From Halogeometricum limi (GTDB lineage Archaea; Halobacteriota; Halobacteria; Halobacteriales; Haloferacaceae): DNA of 64,000 nt. Positions 34,503 to 43,864 of this stretch are shown here, piece by piece; the first letter of the stretch is position 1, and every line of letters begins with the position of its first letter. The notes under the pieces were generated by a model. The model was given only the letters and a program-made list of their open reading frames with translations. It made no database searches and was not told the origin of the DNA. Both the position numbers and the translations under genes were made by a program. Where the stretch lies: the NCBI RefSeq assembly GCF_900115785.1, contig NZ_FOYS01000001.1, forward strand, positions 664,153 through 728,152. Direction: 5' to 3'.

Positions 34503-37500
34503 TCAGTCGTCGCCGGTGGCCGGTTCGGGACTGTCTCCGCCGTCTTCGACGTCGGGCAGGTCGACGGTGAGCGGTTCCTCGTCCGGGTCGGGCCCGAGCG
34601 GCGTTATCTTCACGCTCGACACCTTGTACTCGGGGATGTGCGAGGTGGGGTCGAGTTCGTGCGCGGTGAGTTCGTTCACCGCCCCCTGCGCGAAGTGCAT
34701 CGGGATGAACACGACGCCGGGGTCGGACTGCTCTTCGACGTGCGCGCGGACGACGATAGAGCCGCGTCGCGACTCGACGCGGACGTATTCGTCGTCTTCG
34801 ACGCCGAGTTTCTCTGCCATCTCCGGATGGATGGTGACGTAGCTCTCCGGGACGTGGTGCATCAGTGCCTCCACGCGCCGCGTCATCGTCCCCGTGTGCC
34901 AGTGGTAGAGGACCCGCCCCGTCGACAGCGTCAGGGGGTACTCTTCGTCCGGCATCTCGACCGGCCCGGCGTAGTCCGCCGGGACGAACCGGGCGAGGCC
35001 GTCGTCGTGGTTGAACTCTTCCTCGTAGAGATACGGCGTTCCGGGGTCGTCCTCGTCGCGGCAGGGCCACTGCAGGCCCGTCGGCTTCTCCTCCAGTCGG
35101 TCGTAGCTGACGCCGCCGTAGATGGGGACGAGTCGCGATATCTCGTCCATCACGTCGGAGGCGCTGTCGTAGCCCCAGTCGTAGCCGAACCGTTCGGCCA
35201 GCGCACAGAGGATGTCGAGGTCGGACTTCGCGTCGCCCCGCGGTTCGATGGCCGGACGCACGCGCTGGATGCGACGCTCGGTGTTGGTGAACGTCCCGGA
35301 CTTCTCCGCGGCGGAGGCGGCCGGGAGCACCACGTCGGCGTACTCGGCTGTCTCGGTCAGGAACAGGTCCTGCACGACGAGGAAGTCCAACTCCCGAAGC
35401 GCCTTCTCGGCTTCGTTGATGTCGGGTTCCGAGAGGACGGGGTTCTCGCCCATGATGTACATCCCGTGGAGGTCACCGTCGAGGATGGCCTCGTACTGTT
35501 GCGGGAGGAACAGTCCGAAGTCCTTCGGGGGCTTGACGCCGTCCCACTCGTCGGCGAACTTCTCGCGGACGTCCTCGTTCGAGAGGTCCTGATAGCCCGG
35601 CAGCGTGTGCGGGGCCGGACCCATGTCGCCGCCGCCGCCCTGGACGTTGTTCTGCCCGCGGAACGGTGAGAGTCCGGCGCGCGGTTTGCCGAGGTTACCG
35701 GTGACGAGTGCGAGGTTCGTGATGGCGAGGACGTTGCGCGTCCCGTGGGCGTGCTGGGTCATCCCCATCGCCCACCCGAAGATACAGGTGTCCGCCGTCG
35801 CGATGGTCTCGGCCGCCGTCTTCAGTTCCTCCGGCGGGACGCCGGTGAGTTCTTCGACGCGTTCGGGCGTGAACGAGTCGACCTTCTCTTTCAGTTCCTC
35901 GAAGTTCTTCGTCCGTTGCTCGATGAACTCCTCGTCGTGCAGGTCCTGGTCGATGATGTGCCGGACCATCCCGTTCAGCCACGCGATGTCCGTGCCGGGC
36001 TTGGTCTGGACGTACTGACTCGCGTGTTCGCCGACGCCGATTTTCCGGGGGTCGAAGACGATGAGGTCCGCGCCGTCGGCCGCGTTCTGCTTGATGCGCG
36101 TGGCGAGGACGGGGTGACTCGACGTCGTGTTCGACCCGGTGATGAGGTAACAGTCGGTCTCGCCGATGTCCTCGTTGATGCGGTTCGTCATCGCCCCGTA
36201 GCCGACGGTCTGTTGGAGACCGGCGACGGTCGAGGAGTGACACAGGCGAGCGCAGTTGTCGACGTGCGGGGTCTGCAGGACCTGTCTCGCGAACTTCTGG
36301 TTGAGGTAGTTCTCCTCGTTCGTCGCCTTCGAGGAGGAGGTGACCGCCACGGAACGCTCGCCGTGTTCCTCCTGAATCTCGGAGATGCGGTCGTACACCA
36401 CGTCCAGGGCCTCGTCCCACGACGCCTCGCGGAACTCGCCGTCCTCCTTGATGAGCGGCGTCTCCAGTCGGTTCGGACTGTTGACGAAGTCGTAGCCGAA
36501 CTTCCCTTTCACGCAGGTAGAGAAGTCGTTCGCGGGGGCCTCGTCGGGTTCCGACGGGCGGACGCCCAGCACTTTGCCGTCCTTCCCGTACAGGTCGAAG
36601 TTACAGCCGACCGCACAGTAGTTACAGGTCGTCTCAGCCTTCGTAATGCGCGAGATGCGCGCCTCGCTGACGATGGTGGCGATGCTGAACAGTTGGCCGA
36701 TGGTGAACGTCTCGGAGGCGACTTTCTCACCGGCGTGTTCGAGTTGCTCTAAGCCGTCGTCGACGACGCGGTCCTGCACCGATTTCGCGCCGTCTCGCGC
36801 CTTCTTCATGAACCGCGCGACGCCCGTGAGGTCCTCGTCTTCGTCCGCGTCGCCGCGGCCGCGGTTCGGCGCTCTCGCGGTGTCGGCCGTCTCGACGGGT
36901 TCGTGTTCGATGACCTTCCCGATGGAGTTGCGCTGGTTGAAGCCGGGGAACGGGATGGTCGTCGTGTTCGCGAGGCCCTTCTCGACGAGCGACCCCGTCG
37001 GACAGACCGTCGCGCAGTGTCCGCAGGAGACGCAGGTGGAGTCGGCCATCGTCTCGGCGTCGGACTGGAAGCCGATTCTCGTGTCCGGTCCCTGCCCCTC
37101 GATTCGGAGGACGCCCTCCACCTGCACGTCGTTACAGGCGTCCACACAGCGGTTACAGAGGATGCACTTGTTGCGGTCTATCTGGATGACAGACGAGGTG
37201 TCGTCTATCGGTTCGTACTCGTCTCGCTCCTCGAAGACGCCGTAGCGTGGCTCTTCGACGCCGTGTTCGATGGACGTGTCCTGCAGTTCACAGCTCCCGT
37301 TCTGTCCGCAGGTGGTACAGCGGAGGTTGTGGTTCGAGAGGACCAAATCGAGGTTGACGTCGCGCGCCTCGGCGGCGTCCGTCGCGTCGGTGCGGACGTG
37401 CAGGCCGTCCTCGGCGGGGAAACTGCACGCCGGGACGACGCCGTGTTCGTCCGTCTCGACCATGCAGGTCCGACACTCGCTGCGCGGGCCGATGTTGTCG

Positions 37501-37793
37501 GCCTGTTCGGTGCCGCGGTCGTAGTAACAGAGCGCGGGCACGTCTTCCTCGGTGTCCATCGTCTCGATGGCGTCCATGATGGTCGCTCCCGGCGGCAGCG
37601 CTATCTGCTCGCCGTCCACCGTGACGTGGCTCATCTTCTCCGCTCGCGACCCGACTTCGGGGTCGTTCGCCGTCCCCGTGTTGAAGTCCTCCGTCAGCGG
37701 CGTACTCGGCCGCGGGTCCGTCACGTCCGGGACGCCCGGAAGCGGGTCGTTCGGTACCGTCGCGTCGTCTGCTGATGGGTCGTCTACACTCAT
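34503..37793 (-). CDS. fdhA: Formate dehydrogenase alpha subunit (NuoG-like)
   Basis: A 1096-residue molybdopterin enzyme with a ferredoxin-type N-terminus. Residues 60-160 carry a [2Fe-2S] domain (SECRTCMVE), then HNLRCTTCGQNGSCELQD, then two [4Fe-4S] sites (CILCNRCVDAC, CVSCGHCATVC). From about 370 follows the Mo-bis-MGD domain with CNYCAVGCNF and CVKGKFGYDF. NCARLCHSSTVAGL supplies the Cys ligand in place of selenocysteine, followed by the conserved His. The C-terminal MoCo-binding domain includes LSTGRVLYHWHTGTMTRR. It probably oxidises formate in the cytoplasm. It overlaps the beta-subunit stop by 4 bp. Confidence 0.93.
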   Translation of the reverse strand: MSVDDPSADDATVPNDPLPGVPDVTDPRPSTPLTEDFNTGTANDPEVGSRAEKMSHVTVDGEQIALPPGATIMDAIETMDTEEDVPALCYYDRGTEQADNIGPRSECRTCMVETDEHGVVPACSFPAEDGLHVRTDATDAAEARDVNLDLVLSNHNLRCTTCGQNGSCELQDTSIEHGVEEPRYGVFEERDEYEPIDDTSSVIQIDRNKCILCNRCVDACNDVQVEGVLRIEGQGPDTRIGFQSDAETMADSTCVSCGHCATVCPTGSLVEKGLANTTTIPFPGFNQRNSIGKVIEHEPVETADTARAPNRGRGDADEDEDLTGVARFMKKARDGAKSVQDRVVDDGLEQLEHAGEKVASETFTIGQLFSIATIVSEARISRITKAETTCNYCAVGCNFDLYGKDGKVLGVRPSEPDEAPANDFSTCVKGKFGYDFVNSPNRLETPLIKEDGEFREASWDEALDVVYDRISEIQEEHGERSVAVTSSSKATNEENYLNQKFARQVLQTPHVDNCARLCHSSTVAGLQQTVGYGAMTNRINEDIGETDCYLITGSNTTSSHPVLATRIKQNAADGADLIVFDPRKIGVGEHASQYVQTKPGTDIAWLNGMVRHIIDQDLHDEEFIEQRTKNFEELKEKVDSFTPERVEELTGVPPEELKTAAETIATADTCIFGWAMGMTQHAHGTRNVLAITNLALVTGNLGKPRAGLSPFRGQNNVQGGGGDMGPAPHTLPGYQDLSNEDVREKFADEWDGVKPPKDFGLFLPQQYEAILDGDLHGMYIMGENPVLSEPDINEAEKALRELDFLVVQDLFLTETAEYADVVLPAASAAEKSGTFTNTERRIQRVRPAIEPRGDAKSDLDILCALAERFGYDWGYDSASDVMDEISRLVPIYGGVSYDRLEEKPTGLQWPCRDEDDPGTPYLYEEEFNHDDGLARFVPADYAGPVEMPDEEYPLTLSTGRVLYHWHTGTMTRRVEALMHHVPESYVTIHPEMAEKLGVEDDEYVRVESRRGSIVVRAHVEEQSDPGVVFIPMHFAQGAVNELTAHELDPTSHIPEYKVSSVKITPLGPDPDEEPLTVDLPDVEDGGDSPEPATGDD

Positions 37794-39325
37794 TGAACTG
37801 CCCTCGTGTCGCACTCGCCGCTGGGACACCGTCCCTCGGCGTGCGCCTCGAACTCCGTCTCGAACGCGGCCATCGCCGTCCCGACGGTTCGGGCGGCGCT
37901 TCGGCCGAAGTCGCACGTACTCGTGTTGCCTATCGTCCGCGTCAACTCGCGGAGCATGTCGTCGTCGTAGTCGCCCGCGTAGATGTCGCGCAGCAGGTTC
38001 GTCAACTGCTTCGTCCCCTCGCGGCAGGGGACGCACCGCCCGCAGTTCTCCTCGGAGGCGAACCGGGCGCGGTCACCGACCGTCGCCAGCGCGCACCGGT
38101 CCTCGCCGAACAGTTCGACCACGCCCTCCGTCCCGAGGTTCGCGCCCGCGAGTGCGGGTGCGGAGACGCTGTGGTCGAGGCGGCGCGTGACGCCGCCGAA
38201 CTGCCCGCCGACGATGGCCATCTTCGTCGTCTCGGCGTCGACGGCGTCCGTCGCCCGTCGGAGCGACGCCCCCGTCGCGAGTTCGACTGTCACCGGGTCG
38301 TCCACGTCGCCCGTGACGGTGACGAGTCGCGTCCCCGGGTCGGCGTCGTCGGCGTCGAAGCCGTCGGGTCGGAGGATGGCTTCGCGGACCTGCGCGAGCG
38401 TCCGCGGCGTGTGAATCACGGTCGGCCGCCCGTACAGACCGTGCGTCTCCGGTCCCGGCGGACGGAGGCGCGCCTCCAGTCTGTCGTTCCCTTCGAGCGA
38501 TTCCAGCGCCATCGTCGGTTCGCCCGCGATGTACATCTCGGGGCCGACGGCGATTTGGGGTCCGTCGCCGTGTTCGCGTCGGTGGCGCGAGGCCGCCGAC
38601 GAGAGGCGTTCGGTCGCCCGCGACTCCTCCTCGCAGTAGACGACGACGTCCTCGGCGTCGACGAGGTGCGCGACGGCCATCGCGGCGTCGACGACGCTCG
38701 CGGCGTCGCCCTCCGAGAGCGTTCGGTCCGTCCGGTTCCTGTCGTCGGCGTCGTTCGCGTTCACCACGAGGACGGCGTCGCCGTCGGCCTCGCGGCACTC
38801 CTCCCAGCCCTCCGCTATCGGACGGTCCGCGCGCGCGTCGCCGCGGCCACGTCCGAGGAGGCCGAGCGTCCGCATCGCCTCGCGTGCGCCCTCGGGGTCG
38901 TCACGAACCGCCTCCGCGACGGATTCGGCGGGCGGTTCGGTCGGGTCGACCCACCCACACCGCGCGAGGGCGCGGCGACGGCCGACGCTCAACGGTCCGT
39001 CGTCGGGCGTCGGAAGCGTCTCTCGCTCTTCGTCGTGCTCTACCACCGCGTCGGCGTCGTCTCGGTCACCCGCTTCGGCCGCGGCGACGGCGTCCGCGAC
39101 GCGGTCGAGCGACGGTTTGGCGTAGAACGCCGTCTCCGCCCCCGTCGTCACCAAAAGCAACGGTTCGAGCGACGTCGCACCCGTCGGTCCCGTCTCGCGG
39201 ACGACGGCCGCCTTTGCGGCCTCCCGCGCGGCGTCGGCGACGGCGTTCGCCTCCGTCCGTCGGGCCGACCCCCCCGCGACGCGAACGACCGGCGAACCGC
39301 CGGGTTCTTCGTTCGAAACTGTCAT
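37790..39325 (-). CDS. Formate dehydrogenase beta-like subunit, degenerate NuoEF
   Basis: A 511-residue NuoE/NuoF-like fusion. The C-terminal part keeps the [4Fe-4S] site ENCGRCVPCREGTKQ and a later Cys (NTSTCDFG). The other cofactor motifs are worn. The NuoE-like N-terminus reads TGPTGATSLEPLLLV where TGCxGxCxxEPL is expected. The FMN loop GRGGAGFPTG reads GRGRGDARADRP, and NADEGEPGTFKDR reads NANDADDRNRTDR. Binding of the [2Fe-2S] cluster, FMN and NADH is therefore doubtful. It probably relays electrons from the alpha subunit to another acceptor. Confidence 0.85.
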   Translation of the reverse strand: MTVSNEEPGGSPVVRVAGGSARRTEANAVADAAREAAKAAVVRETGPTGATSLEPLLLVTTGAETAFYAKPSLDRVADAVAAAEAGDRDDADAVVEHDEERETLPTPDDGPLSVGRRRALARCGWVDPTEPPAESVAEAVRDDPEGAREAMRTLGLLGRGRGDARADRPIAEGWEECREADGDAVLVVNANDADDRNRTDRTLSEGDAASVVDAAMAVAHLVDAEDVVVYCEEESRATERLSSAASRHRREHGDGPQIAVGPEMYIAGEPTMALESLEGNDRLEARLRPPGPETHGLYGRPTVIHTPRTLAQVREAILRPDGFDADDADPGTRLVTVTGDVDDPVTVELATGASLRRATDAVDAETTKMAIVGGQFGGVTRRLDHSVSAPALAGANLGTEGVVELFGEDRCALATVGDRARFASEENCGRCVPCREGTKQLTNLLRDIYAGDYDDDMLRELTRTIGNTSTCDFGRSAARTVGTAMAAFETEFEAHAEGRCPSGECDTRAVQ

Positions 39326-39408
39326 TCAAGAAGATTACAGACGGGGAGGAGGAAAGGTTTGTTGCCCCCGGCCGACTTGTCGGGTTCTTCTCAGCCCGCG
39401 GCGTGCGC

Positions 39409-39591
39409 TCAGAAAGGCGGTTCGAGGTCGGTGTCGTCGCCGCGACTGGCGACGTAGATGACCGCGGCGGCCACGCCGGCGAGTGCGAGCATGACGAGTC
39501 CGATGCTTCGGCTCCCATCGCTCTCGTCTTCGACCGGGTCGTCCTCGATGGGGATGCGAACGGGTCCGTCGTCTGCGGAGTCGTCTGCCAT
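39409..39591 (-). CDS. Small single-span membrane protein
   Basis: A 60-residue protein: an acidic N-terminal 29 residues (MADDSADDGPVRIPIEDDPV), one membrane helix (SIGLVMLALAGVAAAVIYVA) and a short tail. Composition is typically haloarchaeal. It lies between the formate dehydrogenase genes and minD2. No function is recognised. Confidence 0.7.
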   Translation of the reverse strand: MADDSADDGPVRIPIEDDPVEDESDGSRSIGLVMLALAGVAAAVIYVASRGDDTDLEPPF

Positions 39592-39712
39592 ACGCGAGGG
39601 TAGAGTCGTCGGGAGTAAAGGCGTTCGGGCAGGCGGCGGACGCGACTGGGCCTCCACCGACCGGTCCGCCGCGTGTCCGAATCTTTAATTCGGCCAACCG
39701 TGAGGCGCGAGT

Positions 39713-40486
39713 ATGGTCGAAGCGTTCGCCGTCGCCAGCGGAAAAGGGGGGACGGGCAAGACGACGAGTACGCTCGCACTCGGGATGGCGCTCTCGGAAC
39801 GGTACGACGTGACCGTCATCGACGCCGACACGGGCATGGCGAACCTGCTGTTTCACACCGGACTGGACGACGCCGACGTGACGCTCCACGACCTGTTGGT
39901 CGAGGGGTGCGACGCGAGCGTCGACGACGCCGTCTACGACCGATTCGGGATGTCCGTCGTCCCCTGCGGGACGAGTCTGGAGGCGTTCGAGGCGGCCGAC
40001 CCCGCCCGTCTCCGCGAGGTGGTCGCCGAACTCGCCGCCGACACGGACGTCCTCCTCTTGGACTCGCCCGCCGCGCTCGGGTCCAAGAGCGCCGTCCTCC
40101 CCGTCGTCCTCGCGGACCGCGTCGTGGTCGTCCTGCAACCGACCGTCCCGTCGCTGTCGGACGGTCTGAAGGTGCAGGAGTACGCTCGCTCCTACGGCAC
40201 CGAGACGGCGGGCGTCCTGTTCAACCGCGTCCGCGACGACGAGGACACGGAGCGAATCGCCGAACAGGCGGCGCGCTACTTCGGCGGGACGACGCTGGCG
40301 TCGGTGCCCGAGAGCGACGCCGTCCGCGCGGCCCGCCGGGCGGGGAAACCCCTGCTGGCGCACGCGCCCACCGACCCCGCCGCGGACGCGTTCCACGAGG
40401 CGGCGTCGAACCTCGACGTGCGCGACGGCGACGCCGCGGGCGTGGCCGACCGGTTCAAGAGCGCCGTTCTCCCCGACCGGGTGTGA
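39713..40486 (+). CDS. minD2: MinD-family ATPase (MinD2-like)
   Basis: A 257-residue P-loop ATPase. VASGKGGTGKTTSTLALGMA is the deviant Walker A, VIDADTGMANLLFHTGL the switch I region, and LLLDSPAALGSKSAVLPVVL the Walker B region. The C-terminus lacks an obvious membrane-targeting amphipathic helix. In Haloferax, MinD2 affects cell shape and motility. The identification as MinD2 rests on the adjacent small partner gene and overall gene order, both from memory. A ctttaatt box at 39682-39689 lies about 27 bp before the ATG. Confidence 0.82.
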   Translation: MVEAFAVASGKGGTGKTTSTLALGMALSERYDVTVIDADTGMANLLFHTGLDDADVTLHDLLVEGCDASVDDAVYDRFGMSVVPCGTSLEAFEAADPARLREVVAELAADTDVLLLDSPAALGSKSAVLPVVLADRVVVVLQPTVPSLSDGLKVQEYARSYGTETAGVLFNRVRDDEDTERIAEQAARYFGGTTLASVPESDAVRAARRAGKPLLAHAPTDPAADAFHEAASNLDVRDGDAAGVADRFKSAVLPDRV

Positions 40487-40488
40487 CG

Positions 40489-41040
40489 ATGTCGCCCGAC
40501 TCGACGCTCGGCGTTCCCGAAGGCGACCTCTTGCACTCGCGCGTCGCGAGCGACGCGGGCGAGACGCTGGCGGCGGCCCTCGACACCGAACTCACGGGCT
40601 ACGCCGTCTTCGAACCGCAGGGGTCGCTCCTCGGCGGCGGCGACGACGCCACCGTGGTGACGTTCGAGGCGGGCGTTCCCGTCCTCGCGTACGACGCGAC
40701 GACGGACTGCGGTGGCCCGGACGCCCTCGACGCCCTCGACGCGGCCGGCCCGTACCGGGTCGAACTGTTCGAACTCGCCGCCGCGGACCTGCAGGTGGTC
40801 CACCGCGACGAGACGCATCGCGTCCCGCCCGCCCGCCCCGCGGACAGACTGTCGACGGACCCCGAACTCGCAGAGCGAACTCGCGCGGCGGCCCCCGACC
40901 ACCGCCGGGCGGACGAACGGAGTTCGGTCGAGGCGTTCCTCGCCGACGCGGACCGCATCGAGGAACTCAAGCGGGAGGCCAGACGCGAGGCGCAGTCCCG
41001 CGCCGAGGAGTGGGGGCTGACGGGGCAACTGGAGGAGTGA
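40489..41040 (+). CDS. MinD2-associated protein candidate
   Basis: A 183-residue soluble protein whose ATG follows the minD2 stop by two bases, so the genes share a transcript. The first 120 residues look alpha/beta (TGYAVFEPQGSLL, VVTFEAGVPVLAYDA), and the end is a charged helix (DADRIEELKREARREAQSRA) suited to a coiled-coil contact. In Haloferax the gene directly after minD2 was reported to be co-transcribed and to influence shape and motility. This is likely its equivalent. The biochemical role is unknown. Confidence 0.78.
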   Translation: MSPDSTLGVPEGDLLHSRVASDAGETLAAALDTELTGYAVFEPQGSLLGGGDDATVVTFEAGVPVLAYDATTDCGGPDALDALDAAGPYRVELFELAAADLQVVHRDETHRVPPARPADRLSTDPELAERTRAAAPDHRRADERSSVEAFLADADRIEELKREARREAQSRAEEWGLTGQLEE

Positions 41041-41104
41041 CCGGTCGTTCGCCGACGCGAACGCCGGTCGGACCGTATATACCCGACGCGGACCAAGTGC
41101 CGAT

Positions 41105-41845
41105 GTGACGGTCTTCTCACTGGTTCCGTTGCGGACGCCCTCCGACTTCGCCGACTGGTACCGACCCGGTGCCGACTACGTCGCCAGAGTCGCGGAGGGG
41201 ATGGGCTTTCCGACGGGCGACTACCCCGCACTCGTCGACGAGGCGGAGACGGCGATGCGCGCGAACCGAACCGGCGAGAACGTCGCCGTCGAAGTGGCCC
41301 GCACCATTACCGCCGACTTGCTCGCCGACGCCGTGTTCGGCCCGCCGTTCCTGGAGTGGACGCCCCTGTGGTACGAGATGGCGCTGACCGCGCCGACGTA
41401 CTACGCCGGGTGGCAACTCCGGCGCGTCGCCAGCGCGTACGCGGAGTCGCTGGACCACGTGTCGGTCCCGCGGTTCAGTCGACCGCGAGACGTACTCTAC
41501 GAGGGCGACCCGGCCATCGAACGCGTCTCGGGCTTCGCCGACCGGTTCGCCTTCGCCGACGCCATCACCCATCTGGAGTGGTTCGACTACGTCGCCACCG
41601 AGTGCGGCCTGCCGGTGCCGCCGGAGTTGGTCGCTCGCACGCGCGAGGAGACGGTGGCGTACTACGTCGGCGAGATGGCGATGGATGACCTGACGCCGAC
41701 CGTCCGCCGGTTCCAACATCTGCTCTTCACCGACGACGTGTGGGTCCGCGACATCGACCGCCGCTACGACCTCGACAGCACGCTGTTCACGCTGTGGGAA
41801 CGCGTCCTCACCCGCGAACGAGAGCGGTTCGACCCGCGGCAGTAA
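41105..41845 (+). CDS. Conserved protein, unknown function
   Basis: A 246-residue protein starting at GTG 41105 (MTVFSLVPLRTPSDFADWYR), with a TATA-like gtatatac at 41075-41082 about 27 bp before. It is rich in Trp, Tyr and charged residues (EWTPLWYEMALTAPTYYAGW) and probably mostly helical. It has no signal peptide, membrane segment or catalytic motif. It follows the minD2 pair but seems to have its own promoter. Confidence 0.75.
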   Translation: MTVFSLVPLRTPSDFADWYRPGADYVARVAEGMGFPTGDYPALVDEAETAMRANRTGENVAVEVARTITADLLADAVFGPPFLEWTPLWYEMALTAPTYYAGWQLRRVASAYAESLDHVSVPRFSRPRDVLYEGDPAIERVSGFADRFAFADAITHLEWFDYVATECGLPVPPELVARTREETVAYYVGEMAMDDLTPTVRRFQHLLFTDDVWVRDIDRRYDLDSTLFTLWERVLTRERERFDPRQ

Positions 41846-41941
41846 CCACGCGTTCGCCATCGATTTCGACGCTCGGGCCGTGCGCTTGCGGCGGGGAGAT
41901 TCGAGCAACGTCCTTAGGTTCTCTCACCCCTACGACTCCGC

Positions 41942-42646
41942 ATGACACGTCAGGCGGTCGAATCGGGCGTCGAACGCTTCGTCGACGACGTGACGGCGTT
42001 CACCGTCGAAGCGTTCAGCGTGCAACGGGCGCTTCGCGGGTCGGCCCCGGGCGCGGGCGTCGGCGGCGCCGTCGTGGACCGACTCGCCGAGAACGAGGCG
42101 TTTCGCCGGCGCGTCGTCCGCCCGGAACTGGCCGACTACCACGAACGGACGCTCGACCAGTTCGCCGTCGTCCTCGACTGCGTCGAGTCGGGCGTCTCCG
42201 TCTCCGACCGCGCCGAGGACCTCCTCGCCGTCGACTCGTACTACCGAGCGCTCGACGCCGACGCCCCCGAAGACCGGCGAACCGCGCTTCGAGAGACGGT
42301 GCTGGACCGACAGCGACGCATCGCGGACGAAATCGGACCGCTCGTCGCCGCCGACGGCGACGACTACTGGGACGCCGTCCGCGAGGTACACGACGCCGCG
42401 TCCGCCCGCGCGTTCGTCGACCGGACGTTCAGGTTCACCGACCCCGCCGTCGAGTTCCGCGACGTCCTCGCCTTCCGAACGCGGTTCGACCCCGCGGACT
42501 TTCTCTCCGGACCGGGGCGACTCCTCGGCGGGTCGCTGCCGACGCTGACCGTCGACTTCACCGACGAGGCGATTCGCGCGATGCGACGGGCCGAGCACCG
42601 CGTGATAACGGAGACGAAGCGCGAAGTCGGACGACGGGTGGACTGA
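41942..42646 (+). CDS. Conserved haloarchaeal protein, unknown function
   Basis: A 234-residue soluble, mainly helical acidic protein (MTRQAVESGVERFVDDVTAF; VVLDCVESGVSVSDRAEDLL; ending RAEHRVITETKREVGRRVD). No motif is recognised. An ccttaggtt box near 41912 lies about 28 bp upstream. It converges with the lipid kinase gene. Confidence 0.75.
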   Translation: MTRQAVESGVERFVDDVTAFTVEAFSVQRALRGSAPGAGVGGAVVDRLAENEAFRRRVVRPELADYHERTLDQFAVVLDCVESGVSVSDRAEDLLAVDSYYRALDADAPEDRRTALRETVLDRQRRIADEIGPLVAADGDDYWDAVREVHDAASARAFVDRTFRFTDPAVEFRDVLAFRTRFDPADFLSGPGRLLGGSLPTLTVDFTDEAIRAMRRAEHRVITETKREVGRRVD

Positions 42647-42680
42647 CGCATCGTCCGCGACCGCCCGACGGCATCGATGG

Positions 42681-43619
42681 CTACGGCGAGGGGTCGTATC
42701 GCTCGCCGACGACCACGGCCAACGCCTTCGGCCGAACCGTCATCGAGAGGTCGTGATGCTCGCGCATCTCCCCGTCGAGGCTGAACTCGATCTGCTCTCG
42801 TTCGTGACTCGTCACGCGGAGTCGGTCGCTCCGCAGGTGCGTCACCCGGTCGGTCTCACCGCCGAAGAAACGCTGCACCGCCGCCTCGGTGAGCATCTCG
42901 CTCGTCGGCATCTCTTCGACGATGGTCACCTCGAACAGGCCGTCTTCGACGTTCGCCTGTCCGCCCGCGCCCGTGAACCGCCGAGCGTTTCCGACGAGGA
43001 TGGCGAGCGCCTCACCCGACCAGCGTTCTGCGTCTGTACCTGAAGCGCCTTCGGCGTCTATCTCGACGCGGAGCGGTTCGAACTCTCGTACCGTCTGCAG
43101 TCCTGCGACGACGTACGCGAGCCTCCCGAACCGCTGTTTCATCTCCGACTCCGTCTCCGCGCTCGTCTGTGCTGTCAGGCCGGCGATACAGGAGTTCGTG
43201 AACAGTTCGTCGTCGGCGACACCGAGGTCGAGACGGCGCGTCTCGCCGCTCTCGAGGAGTTCGAAGGCGTGGTCGATGCTCTCGACGCCGATGTTGTCGG
43301 CGAAGTCGTTGCCGGTGCCGCCGGGGAGGACTCCGAGCGTCACCTCCCCCAGCGCGTCTGCGCGACCGAGTCCGTCGACGACGTTGTGAACCGTTCCGTC
43401 GCCCCCGCACGCCGCGATTCGTGTTACTCCCTCCGAGACCGCTTCGCTCACGAACGTGGCCGCGTCACCCGCCTTTCGCGTCTCTCTGACCGTGTACCCT
43501 CGCTCGGCCGCCAGCGACCGGACTCGCTCGGCGTGGTCTGCGGAACCGCTGTCGGGGTTCAGGACGATTCGCCACGTGTTGTTCGTCGGACTGTGGTCGG
43601 TGTCTGCTGTTGTTGTCAT
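42681..43619 (-). CDS. Diacylglycerol/lipid kinase (YegS/DgkB family)
   Basis: A 312-residue protein. WRIVLNPDSGSADHAERV, AACGGDGTVHNVVDGL (the GGDGT nucleotide motif), GVLPGGTGNDFADNIG and the C-terminal EFSLDGEMREHHDLSMTVRP are characteristic of the DAGK catalytic family. It should phosphorylate a lipid alcohol at the membrane face, perhaps in archaeal phospholipid metabolism. ATG 43619 was chosen; the upstream extension is unlike the family. Confidence 0.92.
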   Translation of the reverse strand: MTTTADTDHSPTNNTWRIVLNPDSGSADHAERVRSLAAERGYTVRETRKAGDAATFVSEAVSEGVTRIAACGGDGTVHNVVDGLGRADALGEVTLGVLPGGTGNDFADNIGVESIDHAFELLESGETRRLDLGVADDELFTNSCIAGLTAQTSAETESEMKQRFGRLAYVVAGLQTVREFEPLRVEIDAEGASGTDAERWSGEALAILVGNARRFTGAGGQANVEDGLFEVTIVEEMPTSEMLTEAAVQRFFGGETDRVTHLRSDRLRVTSHEREQIEFSLDGEMREHHDLSMTVRPKALAVVVGERYDPSP

Positions 43620-43864
43620 CGTTCGAGGCTCACGTCTGTTCGTCGCTCGATACGTCCCGAATGTGGAACAGACGCGTCCGAGCGACAAGTGTCTCGTTGG
43701 CCTCGAACGAGACGTTCCGCGGTGTCGATACGATTCACTCGTCCGTCGGCGTCATGCCGCCGCCGAACCGAAAGTCGCCGCCGTTCCGGTGTCTCGCGCG
43801 TGAGCGACTCACCGAACAGTTATCGAATGGTTATCACATCTCAAAACCATCAGTTCGGTGACCC

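Noticed and set aside
34130..34570. 146-codon forward frame after the DUF4188 gene
   Set aside because: It overlaps the DUF4188 gene and the formate dehydrogenase gene, and its composition is that of a shadow.
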